64,000 nucleotides of DNA from assembly GCA_004431415.1 (NCBI GenBank), contig QPMI01000560.1, positions 434,001 to 498,000 of the forward strand. Reading direction: 5' to 3'. The first letter of the stretch is position 1; every line of letters begins with the position of its first letter. This DNA is from Cyanophora paradoxa (taxonomy: Eukaryota; Glaucocystophyceae; Cyanophorales; Cyanophoraceae). This document shows, in pieces, positions 33,285 to 42,873 of the stretch. The translations under genes were made by a program, and so were the position numbers. Under the pieces are notes generated by a model. The model was not told the origin of the DNA. It did no database searches and saw nothing but the letters and a program-made list of their open reading frames with translations.

Positions 33285-36200
33285 GTTCGTGGGAGGGGCG
33301 AAGTGGCGGCGAATTCGACGCGGGCCCCTCCGCGGCCCGCTCGGCCCGCGCCGGCGTCGACGGCCCGGCGTCCGAGGAAGGGCCGGCGACTGCGGCCGGC
33401 GGGCCGTCGAAGGGGCAGCGGCACTCGGGGCAGCCGTCGGCGAGCGGGCTCGCCCGCCACATCTCAATGCAGCGCCCGTGGAAGCGGTCTGCGGGGGGCG
33501 TTAGGACGGCGGGCGGAACGGACGGGGACCGGCGGGTGTGGCGCGGGGCCGGCAAGGCGCACGGCGGCAGGGGAGGGCGGCGGGGGGCGGGCCGGCGGAC
33601 AGGGGCCCGAGGCAGATGGAACAATCGAGCCCCGCCTCCTCGGGGGCGGCCGCGGCCTCGGCGGCCTGGCGCGCCTCCTGCTGGTGCTGGCGTTCTCGCT
33701 CGCGCTGCTGCCCCGCCTCCTCCGCCTGCCGCTCCCGCTCGCGCTGCTGCTCCTCTGCTCGCCGCCGCGCCTCCTCCTCCTCACTCCGCTTCGCCTCCTC
33801 GCGCCGCTGCAGCTCCGCCGCCATGTGACGCCGCAGCTCCTGTACCCTGCCGCTGCCCCTCAACGCCTCCAAAAAGGAAGGGCGGCGGAGGGGCGCACCG
33901 GCGGAGGGCGTCGGCGCCGGCGCCGGAGCCGGCGAGCTCCCGCTCCGCCTTCTCCGCCTCCCGCCCCGCCGCCTCCAGCTGGCCCGCCCCCGCCATGCAC
34001 CCTGCGGGGCCGGCGGCGTCAGCGATGGTCGACGGGCCCGCGGACAGCGGCCGGGCGGCGCACGGATGCGGAGCAGGCGAGCCTCGAAGTCTCCCGGAGA
34101 CCGCTGCGAACCCCTTACAAGCGGCTGGCCACGGCGGCGGGCGCCGTGCGGACCTTCAAAAGGGCGTCGAGGAGCTTGCGGGCGGGAGCCCACCGCGCGC
34201 CCTCCACGTGCCCCCGCGCCGCCTCCTGCCGCGCCGCTCGGCCGGCGGACGGGGGCGGGTGGGGGCGGGCGGGGGCGCGCACGCGGTCGGCGGCGTGGCG
34301 GGCGGCGCGCTCGGCGCGCTCGGCCTCCTGCCGCGCCCGCTCGCGCTCCTCCTCCGCCCGCTGCCGCTCCTCCCGCTCCCGCCTCCGCTGCTCCAGCTTG
34401 CCGGCGAGGCGCGTCTTGGGGCCTTCTTCTCGCTCCTGTTCGCGGGCGATGCACTCCTGTTCGTGTGCGATGCACTCCTGACGCGCGGTCATGCCGTCAC
34501 GCGCATGCACACAGCGCCGGCAAGGTAGGGACGATACCATTACTCCGGGCGGTATTGTGTGCGGCGGCCTCTTGTGGGCCTGCGACCAGTCGTACACGAT
34601 CTGCGAGGCATTCTAATTCTGAAGCAGGAAAGGGAGCGGAGGGAAAAGAAGGACGGGCGGGGCGCGCCTTGCGGAAGGCCTTGCTGGGGTCGAGGTGGGG
34701 GGCCCGCTCGTAGAGAAGCCAAAGCGTATGCAGCGCCTCCCCGACCCCGGGGTGCGTCCGGCCCATTGTTGCCTCGAGGATCCTCCACCCCCGCTGCGGC
34801 CCGAGTGGGCGGCAGGCGGAGCGCGCAAGGTACGGGGCCGGGGCGCACGCGGGCGCCGGCATCCATCAGCTCGGGCGGCTTGTTGGCGGCGAGCTGGAAG
34901 CGAGTAAGGTGCATGAGGGCGTAGCCGACGCGCCAGTGTGCCGGGCCCATGCGTCGCTCCGTCTCCGACACGAGCCGCTGCGGGGGCCGCCGCGGTTCAC
35001 ACAGGCATGGGTGCGCAAAGGTGGCCGCCGCGCACCATTGCGACCGCCTCAGCCGCGGACGGGTTGTCTAGACCGAACCAGATGTCTGTGAGCCTCTCGG
35101 AGGCCTTTTCAAAGTCACCGATGCCAACGCAGCGGTTGCACACCCGCTCCGCGATAGCCACGGCCATCTAGTCGGGCCGCCCGGTCAGCTCGGCTGGAAA
35201 GAGCCGGGGGCGCTCTGCCGCTCAGCCGGGGGCGCCACCCGGGCTAGCAGAGTGGGGCAGCCAAGGAGGACCTTCAAAAGGCCGAGCGCGCACTGGAGGC
35301 GTCGCGCAGAGGCGTGGTGATCTCCGAGGAGGACGAGGTACTTCGAGACGGGCAGCTGGCAGCAATGCCGAGCGATCGCCGCTTCCTTGCCCGCCTCCCC
35401 CTCGTGCGCAAAGGCCGCCTGCGTGGCACCGCCGTGGGCTGGACAGTGCGTGGAAAGTGCGCAGAATGGACCTTGTAGTAGGCCTCGGCCCCATCGGGAT
35501 CCTTCATGTCTTGCAGGCACATCCCCAGCATGTACTCCGTCCTGGCCGTGGCCACGTGGACGGACCCCTGGCTCTCATGGCGGAGCGCTAGCGCTCTCTG
35601 CGTATCGGCGAGCAGCGCGCTCCACGTCAGAAGAAGGCTACCTGAAACAGGCATGCAAGGCTCGCGCGCGGCGGGAGCGCACGAGGAGGACCTGCTTGGC
35701 GGTGGAAAAGTCGCCCTTGCTGGCGTACGTCTTGGCAAGGAGCTCGGCGTGGTCCGCGAGGGCTCCGGGCTTGCTCGCCACCCGCAGCGCCGCGTCCTCC
35801 TCGTACAGCTTCAGCGCCGCCTGGGGAGCGCAGGAAGGCTGTTAGCGCGCGCGAGGCTGAGGCAGATCATAGCTGCTCGGAGGCCTAGGCGCACCTCGTA
35901 GAGCCGGATGGCCTTGTCAAAATTTCCGCGTCCGTCATCCAAGTGGAGATGACCGAAGTGCATCGCGCACGCAGCACTCAACGCGTGCTGCCGCCCGACC
36001 CTGTGCTCGAGCATGTCCAGGTACTCCTGCGCATGCGCAACGCGGTCGGCTGGCATTTGGCTCGCGAGAGTTGCAGCCAGGACGGGCCTGCATCTCGGCG
36101 ATGTACTGGGGCCGGCGGGTCTCTAGATCTGCGTAGGGAGAGGAAGAAGAAGGCCAGCGAAAACCCAGCAATGCGAAGACAAGCGTCTTGCACTCGCCGC

Positions 36201-36510
36201 ACACGCAGTCGGGCGTGCATGTGCATCGAAAGTATTCGAAATCAATCCCAAGCTTAAGGAGATGGACCAGCGGCGGTAGCTTCATGAAGATCATGTTCGT
36301 CTGATCATGAGCTGTCCTAGGCCTCCCAGCGTCGTCCTTAAGCTTAAGCTGCTGAATTAGGAGCGCTAGCTTTGTCTGCCGCTGCTGTTCATGCTGCTGA
36401 AGGGCGCCGGCGTCCGCGCCTGCAGCTGTGTCCGATTCGGCAAACTTCTCCGCGGCCGCGGCCGCGGCCGCCTCCCTCCTGGTTGCCTCCAGCTGGCGCG
36501 CCCCTGCCAT
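33106..36510 (-). CDS. TPR - coiled coil - RING-H2 protein, copy D
   Basis: I start at 36510 (MAGARQLEATRREA); an alternative start is the Met before KLPPLVHLLKL. The N-terminus is a short coiled coil, then CTCTPDCVCGECKTLVFAL, then TPR-like modules one per exon: GRQHALSAACAMHFGHLHL, LADHAELLAKTYASKGDF, TARTEYMLGMCLQDMKDPDG, MAVAIAERVCNRC, QRLVSETERRMGPAHWRVG and WRILEATMGRTHPGVGEAL. A charged coiled coil follows (about 34450-33660). The RING-H2 is DCSICLGPLSAGPPPAALPC, then RFHGRCIEMW and CPECRCPFD, joined over an intron. No CCCH finger. Stop at 33106. Expected to act as a TPR-scaffolded E3. The C-terminus overlaps the antisense tail of kinase copy 3. Confidence 0.65.
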
Positions 36511-36800
36511 GCACTCTGCTTCAGGGCATGCGCGTCAGCGATATGCAGCGGTCGGGCGCGCGGCGCACGCGTACGGATGCGGATCGGATCCAGAGCAGGC
36601 CAGCCTCGACGGATGACGGGCGGACCTTCACCTTCAAAAGGGCGTCAAAGAGCTATAGGGCTTGCGAGCCCTCCACGTGCCGCTGGGCCGTCTCCTATGC
36701 CTGCCGCGCCGCTCGGCGGGCGGGCGGGCGGGCAAGCGGCGGGCGGGGGGCGCGCACGCGGTCGGCGGCGTCGCGAACAAGTTTGCGGGAACGTCGCGTT
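36511..36800 (-). pseudogene. fragment of a TPR-RING coiled-coil region
   Basis: On the minus strand this reads like the middle of the neighbouring genes: AADRVRAP, HVEGSQAL, LFDALLKVKVRP and LLWIRSAS correspond to AADRVRAP, HVEGARW, LLDALLKVRT and LLRIRAPP in copies A-E. Stops interrupt it. It then joins MAGARQLEATRR, the equivalent of the internal MAGAGQLEAAGR of other copies. Copy D's N-terminus is therefore fused to leftovers of another copy. Copy C has the same arrangement. Confidence 0.6.
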
Positions 36801-36962
36801 GCGAAGGGAATTTGAACGTTAACTGACTATAACCCGGCCGCGGAATCTCCGGGCTTCGAACCCGCGATCCGGGGCTGCCGAAGGCGGGTGGAAACCGTTA
36901 GCTGGGGCCCAGCCGGGGCGCTGAATCGCCCTGAAGACGCGTACACGACTCTTCGACGCGCG
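36801..36962. promoter_or_regulatory. divergent promoter D
   Basis: It carries the shared core element at 36854-36883 (CTTCGAACCCGCGATCC ... GCTGCCGAAG), followed by GGCGGGTGGAAACCG and a conserved block CGTACACGACTC just before the kinase start. Function inferred. Confidence 0.45.
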
Positions 36963-38772
36963 ATGGCCGTCCCCAACGCGACGCCTGGCTCGGGCACCCG
37001 GTGCGCGTAGCCGCCGCGCCCCAGCGGTCAGTCCGATCCGCTGGCGGCCGCTGATCTCTCCTCCGGACAGGAACTGGACGCTGGCCGGCAGCCTCATAGC
37101 GGACGCGGTGCGCACGCCGCTCCGAGCTCTTGGCTGCGCCGCCTGACGCAGGTCCAGGCGGTCGGCCTGGCCGGCTGGGTGGAACAGCGGCTGCTGCGGC
37201 TCGTCGAGGAGCGGGGAGGGAAGGAGGAGCTCGAGCGGGGCGACGGGGCGGAGGCGGAGGGGCGGGAGGCGTGGCCGGCGCACCTGCGGCTCGGGGCGCG
37301 GCTGCTCGGGCGCGGCGGGGCGGAGGCGGCGCTGCTGCGGGGCTGGGCGGCGCCGGCGCTGGACGCGACGGTCACGCTGGAGCTGCTCGCGCGCTGCGGC
37401 GGCGAGCTCGGCCTGGCAGGCGGCGCGGCCGGCGAGGCGGCGGGGGCGCTCGCGGAGGGGCGGGCGATGTGGGGCCACTCGTGCCGGTGCCCGCGCTTTG
37501 ACGCCGGCGGCTCGCACGAGCCGGCGGCCCTCCTCGCCGCCGCGCTTGCCCTGTACGGCGCCTGCGGCCTCGACGGCGAGCCGCTGCGGGCGCGCTTCGC
37601 GGCGGCGGCGGCTGCTGCGGGGGCGGGGCGGGGGGCGGGGCGGGGGGAGGCGTGGCGGGTGGCGAAGGAGGCGGCGTGGTGGGAGCTGGAGCGGGGGCAG
37701 GGGTACCGGGGCGACTACGTGGACCCCGGGGAGCTCGCGCTGGGGGCCTCCCTCTCGGCGGGGGCCTTCGGGGAGGTCTGGCGCGCCCACTGGCGCGCCC
37801 GACCCGTCGCCGTCAAGGCCCGCCCCCGGCCCCGGTCCTGCTCCGCCGCCCCTTCAGGACGACACGGGCTGAGGGGGCCGGGGGCGGGGGGGCAGGTGGT
37901 GCGGCTGCGGGAGGCGCGGGCCGTGCGCGCCTTCCTCAAGGAGGCCTCCCTCCTTCGGTGGGCCCGCCCGCCCCGCCCCGCCCCGCCCGCCCGGCGCGGC
38001 GCTGAGGCGCGCGCCCCCGCCCGCAGGTCCGTCGAGCACCCGAACGTGGTGCAGTGCCACGGGTACAGCGTCGGGCCGGGGCCCCCGCCGCTGCCCCCCG
38101 AGCGTGCGCCCCGCCCGCCGCCCTCCGCTCCCGCCCGGCCGGGCCCGCCCGACGCGGCGGCAGGCTTCGGGTTCCTCGTGATGGACCACAGCCCCCACGG
38201 CGACCTCCGGGGTACCGCATCCCCCCGCCCCCCCTGCCCCGTACCCCCCGGGACCCTCCCCCGGCAGGGTACCTGGCGCGGCACCCGGGGCTGCGGGTGG
38301 CGGAGCGGGCGGGGCTGGCGCGGGACGTGGCGGCGGCGCTGGCGCACCTCCACTCGCGGCCCCGGCCCGTCATTCACTGCGACCTCAAGCCCTCCAACGC
38401 GCGCCGGAGCCCGTACCCCGGCCCCTCTTTTCCTCTTACCCTCATATGCAGGTGCTGGTGTCGGGGGAGGGGCGGGCGCAGGTGTGCGACTTCGGCCTCG
38501 CCAAGGCCCGCATCGCCTCCCTCTCCGGCGCCGCCCGCCCCGCCTCCTCCGCCTCCGCCTCGGGGCCCTCCCAGGGCTCCCTCTTCGGCACCCTCCACTA
38601 CACCGGCCCGCCCCTACCCCCCGTCTACCGGTACCCCTCCACCCCCGCTACCCCTCCACCCCGCACTCCCCAGGCTCACTCGTACCCTGCTGGAACCACC
38701 GGAACTGTTTACAGCTACTGTTTACGACCTCGTACCCTACCCCTCTTACGCTACCCCACCTCCACCACGTAA
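36963..38772 (+). pseudogene. TKL kinase copy 4, truncated after the activation loop
   Basis: This is the cleanest N-terminal half of the family. MAVPNATPGSGTR, then NWTLAGSLIADA, VQAVGLAGWVEQRLL, MWGHSCRCPRFDAGGSHEP, EAWRVAKEAAWWELERG, YRGDYVDPGELALG, the glycine loop LSAGAFGEVWRAHW, VAVK joined to VVRLREARAVRAF, HPNVVQCHGYS, GFLVMDHSPHGDL, VIHCDLKPSN and VCDFGLAK are all in register. It ends after SLFGTLHYTG with an unrelated Tyr/Pro/Thr-rich tail (stop about 38772). The APE motif, C-lobe and RBR are missing, so activity is unlikely. A long open frame crosses several introns because GC-rich introns rarely contain stops. Confidence 0.7.
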
Positions 38773-38883
38773 GGTACGCTACCCCACCTCCACCAGTGTA
38801 CCCCCGAAGTCAGTCGAATCATCGAAGTCAGTGTACCCCCTCCTTCTTTTCGTTGTCCCAATATGTTACTTGAAGTGATTGGA

Positions 38884-41800
38884 TCAAGCGGGGAAGAGGC
38901 CCGGAGGCCGGTAGGGCCGCGTGGGGCGCCGGGGGAAGGAGGAGGGCGGGGGGGCGGGGGCAGGCTGGGCGGATGGTAAGGAGAGAGAGGCACTGGGGCC
39001 CTCCTCGGACGAGGCCGGCGAGGCGGGCTGCAGCGGCGGCGGCGGCGAGGCGGGGCCCGGCGCGCCCCGCTCAGCCCGCGGCGGCGTCACCGGGGCAGCG
39101 GCTGGGGAGGGCCGGCGGCCGGCGGGCCGTCGAAGGGGCGGCGGCACTCGGGGCAGCCGTTGCCCGGCGAGAACGCCCGCCACTTCTGAATGCAGGGCCC
39201 GTGGAAGCGGTCTGCGGGGCCGTGAGACGCGGGGCGCATGCGGGGGGTGGGGCGGGCGGGGCGCACGGCGGCAGGGGAGGGCGGCGGGGGGCGGGCCGGC
39301 GGCAAGCGGCTCGAAGCAGATGGCGCACTCGAGGCCCGCCTCTTCGGGCGCCGCCGCGGGCCCGGCGGGCCCCGCATAGTGCCGGTACCTGCCGCCCTGC
39401 GTGAGAGAAGCGAAAGAGGGAGGAGCGGTGCCGGCCCCGCACCGGCAGCGGGCGCCGTCGCGGCAGGCGCCCCTCGCGAAGAAGCGGCACGGGGCAGCCT
39501 GCGCAGGCCCCCATGATCTTGAGCTAGAAAAAAAAGCGGCCTCGGCGGGGGCCGCCGCGGGGGCCGCGGCTCCGTGCTGGAACCTGCGAGGGGCGTGGGC
39601 GGGGCCCCCCGCGGCGAGGAGGGGCGAGGGGCCCACCGGCAGCGGGCGCCGTCGCGGCAGAAGCCGGCGGCGAAGAAGCGGCACGCCGCCGCGCCCGTGC
39701 GGGCGGTCTGCGGTGCCTCGGCCGCCTGACGTGCCTGCTCCTCGCGCCGCTGCTGCTCCCGAGTCGCTTCCGCCCGCCGGCGCCGCTCCTGTTCCCGTCG
39801 CCGCTCAGCCTCGGCCGCCTGGCGCTCGTCCTCCTCGCGCCGCCGCTCCTCCCACGCCCGCGCCTCCTCTTCCAGTCGCAGCAGTTCCAAGGCGGCCGCA
39901 GCGGCCTCTGCCGCCCGCCGGGCCTCCTCCTGCCGTTCCTGCTGCTGGCGCTCCTGCTCCTCCCGCAGCCGCTGCTCCGCCTGCCGCTCCCGCTCGCGCC
40001 GCTGCTCCTCCGCCCGCCGACGCGCCTCCTCCTCTTCCATTCGCTTCGCCTCTTCTCGCTGCTGCATCTCCGCCGCGATGCGGTGCCGCTGCTCCTGTAT
40101 CCTGCCGCCACCCTCGGTACCCGCAGAGAGGAGGGGCGGCGGAGCGGCGAACCGGCGAAGGGCGTCGGCGCCGGCGCCGGAGCCGGCGAGCTCGCGCTCC
40201 GCCTTCTCCGCCTCTCGCCCGGCCGCCTCCAGCTGGCCCGCCCCCGCCATGCACTCTGCGGGGCCGGCGGCGTCAGGGCGATCTACAGCTCCGTGCAGCG
40301 GCCGGGCGGCGGCGCACGGATGCGGAGCAGGCAAGCCTCGAAGTCGTCCGGCGACCGCTGCGAACCCTTAGAAGCGGCGGGCGCCGCGGCCGGCGGGCGG
40401 ACCTTCAAAAGGGCGTCGAGGAGCTTGCGGGCGGGTGCCCACCGCGCGCCCTCCACGTGCCGCTGCGCCGCCTCCTGCCGCGCCGCTCGGCCGGCGGGCG
40501 GAGGCGGGCAAGCGGCGGGCGGGGGCGCACCCGGTCGGCGGCGTCGCGGGCGGCGCGCTCGGCGCGCTCGGCCTCCCGCCGCGCCCGCTCCCGCTCCTCC
40601 TCCGCCCGCCGCCGCTCCTCCCGCTCTCGCCTCCGCTGCTCCAGCTTGTCGGCGAGATCCCTGTTGGGGCCGATATATTCACAGTAGACTTGAACTGGGG
40701 ACTCCTGATCGCGGACGATGCGCTCCTGGCGGCAGGTCAGGGCGCCGATGCTCTCCTGCCAGCGCGGGCAAGGCAATGAGCGAGACCATCGTCTCGGGCG
40801 TCATGCAACTCGGCGGCCGCTTGTTTTCCCGTGCCCATTCGTACACAATCTGTGTGAGAAATTGTGAGCGGCGCGAGCGGCAGGCGACCCGGAGGGGCAG
40901 GCAGGGCAGAGCGCGCCCTGCGGAAAGTCCTGTAGGGGTCAAAGTGGGGAGCTCGCTCGTAGTGGGTCCACAGCAAGAAGAGCTCGTCGCCGATCCCGGG
41001 GCTGGTGGGGCCCTCGGTCGCCTCAAGAATCTTCCATGCACGCTGCGGCGGTGATCACGGTCAGCGGCAGACGGGACGCGGCGGGGGCACGGGTGGTGTC
41101 AAGAGTGCGGGCCGCACGCGGGCGTAAGGTTCGACCAGGTCAGGAAGCTTGCAGACGTTCAAGAAGAAGCGGGCGAGGTGAATCAGGGCGGATCCGACGC
41201 GGCGGTGCGCCGGGCCCAGGCGCTGCTCCGTCGCCTCCACGAGCCGCTGCGGGGGGCGTGAGGGCAAGGGGCAACTGGATGCGGGGCAAGGCACCCTGAT
41301 GACCGTCTGGGCAGCTACGAAGTCGCCAAGATCTTCCCACAGGCGCGCGAAGCCCATGGCGGTCTGCTCTAAGAAGCCGCGCTCGAGGCAGGCGGGGCAC
41401 ACGCGCTCCGCGATTGCCAAGGCCATCTGCTCAGGCGGTTGGCGGATCCGGGCGGCGCGGTGGGAACATGGAACCGGACCTGCATTAGCCCGAGAGCGTG
41501 CTCGGAGCGCCCCCCATCGGCGTGGCGCTCCGCAATGACGAGGAAGGTGGCGGCGACGGGCAGCCTGCAGCAGCGTCGCGCGATCGCCGCTTCGTGTCCA
41601 GCCTCCTGCTCGTGAGCGAAGGCCGCCTGCACGCGGGGCGTGGGCGGCGACCGAGAGCCAGAGTGCAGGACATGCACCCTGAAGTAAGGTTCGGCGCCTT
41701 CGACTTCAGACTCAGCATATCCTAGCATATACTCCGTCGCGGTCGTGTCCTCGTGCAATGGTCCCTGGCTCTCCTGGCGGAATGAGAGCGCCCACTGCGA

Positions 41801-42658
41801 GGTGCGATGTTAAAGGATGCGGCGCGGGGTCGGTGCAGGGCGCACGAGGAGGACCCGCTTAGCGGCCGCGAGATCGTCTATTTTCGAGTAGATCCCCCCA
41901 AGGATCTCGGCGTGGTCCGCGAGGGCACCGGGTTCTGTCGCCGCTCGCAGTCGCGCGTCCTCCGCGTACAGCGCCAGCGTCGGCTGCGGGGTGCAGAGTG
42001 CGCACGACGCGGGAAAGAGAGCAAAGAGCGGGAGGCGGGAGTCGGAGCTGCGAGGGTCGCACCTCGTAAAGCCTGACGGCCACATTCAAAGCCGCGAAGG
42101 CCTTTTTCGTGTCCTTTATCGCCTTGGAAAGCATGTAGTGTATATAGGCGAGGCGGATTGCGTGCGCTGCGCTCAAGGCGTGCTTCCGCCCGAGAGACTG
42201 CCTGAGCGTGCGCTGATTTTCCTGCGCAAGGCAGTTGTCTGGCGCGTGGACGCGAGGACGCTAAGTTGAGGACCTTGATCAGCTTGAAGTGTTGGGGGAA
42301 AGCTCCCGGTTTCGAAAGATCGAGATCCCGGCCATGTAGCTTGCAGACACGTTCCTTGCAGGGAACGCACACGCTGTCGCGCGTGCATGTGCAAATGAAG
42401 AACCCGTCGCGTTGAGGCGCATCCGGGTCCATTGCGATGGGCGAGCAAGGGCGAGCGCAAGTCTCGGCGCTGGCGGCGCTGAGCTGCGTGTGCGCGACAC
42501 GCCCGGCTTCAGTGCCAAGCGAGTCGAGATTGATCGGAACCGCGGAACGCACCCGGAACCTCTGGGCTTCGAACCCGCGATCCGAGGCTGGCATCTTCAT
42601 CTTTCAGCTCCTTTACGCGAGCTTCTAGCTCCAGAAGCTGCGGAGCTGTTGAAATCAT
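38884..42658 (-). CDS. TPR - coiled coil - two CCCH - RING-H2 protein, copy E
   Basis: Start at 42658 (MISTAPQLLELEARVKEL, a short coiled coil) or 42432 (MDPDAPQRDGFF). Cys motif CTCTRDSVCVPCKERVCKL. TPR-like exons follow: GRKHALSAAHAIRLAYIH, LADHAEILGGIYSKIDDL, TTATEYMLGYAESEVEG, MALAIAERVCPACLERGF, QRLVEATEQRLGPAHRRVG and WKILEATEGPTSPG. A charged coiled coil comes next. The first CCCH is CRFFAAGFCRDGARC, then RFQH from the next exon; the second is CRFFARGACRDGARC, then RYRH. Both give C-x7-C-x5-C-x3-H only after splicing. The RING-H2 is ECAICFEPL, RFHGPCIQKW, CPECRRPFD. Stop 38884. Likely an RNA- and protein-binding E3; targets unknown. A short AT-rich, palindromic piece (GATCTTGAGCTAGAAAAAAA at 39513) interrupts one intron. 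Confidence 0.7.
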
Positions 42659-42873
42659 TCTCGCGAGCTTTAGGCGCGAGCGCGCGACGCGCCCGGCCGC
42701 GGCCTTGCCGGGAAAGGAGCGCAAGAGGATCTGCCGTGCTTTGAACCCGCGATCCGGGGCTGCTGAAGGCGGGTGGAAACCGCTATAGCTTGCAATTGCT
42801 GGGGCCCAGCCGGGGTTCGGAATCGCACCCGCGACTTGTGCCGCGAGACACGTACACGACTCGCCAGCGCGCG
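42659..42873. promoter_or_regulatory. divergent promoter E
   Basis: Spacer between TPR-RING copy E and kinase copy 5, the only full-length kinase. The core element lies at 42739-42768 (CTTTGAACCCGCGATCC ... GCTGAAG), and a second partial copy at 42567 falls within the TPR gene. A CAATTG-containing insertion separates the core from the conserved block upstream of the kinase start. Confidence 0.45.

Larger units (their letters stand above)
32861..38400. repeat. large direct duplication, second copy
   Basis: Partner of 27094-32600. Identity fades just after the HCDLKPSN exon of kinase copy 4 (about 38400), where the intron sequence differs from copy 3. Confidence 0.85.

Noticed and set aside
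36854-36960. tRNA-like signal (GGGTTCGAAGCC on the minus strand, like a T-arm/B box) in the divergent spacers
   Set aside because: The 7-bp acceptor stem and anticodon arm cannot be drawn in any copy, and the T-stem has a mismatch, so I treat it only as a conserved spacer element.
37179-38873. Kinase copy 4 as a single uninterrupted 564-codon exon
   Set aside because: The frame contains GC-rich intron sequence between VAVK and VVRLRE and elsewhere; removing it restores kinase spacing, so these are introns that happen to stay open.
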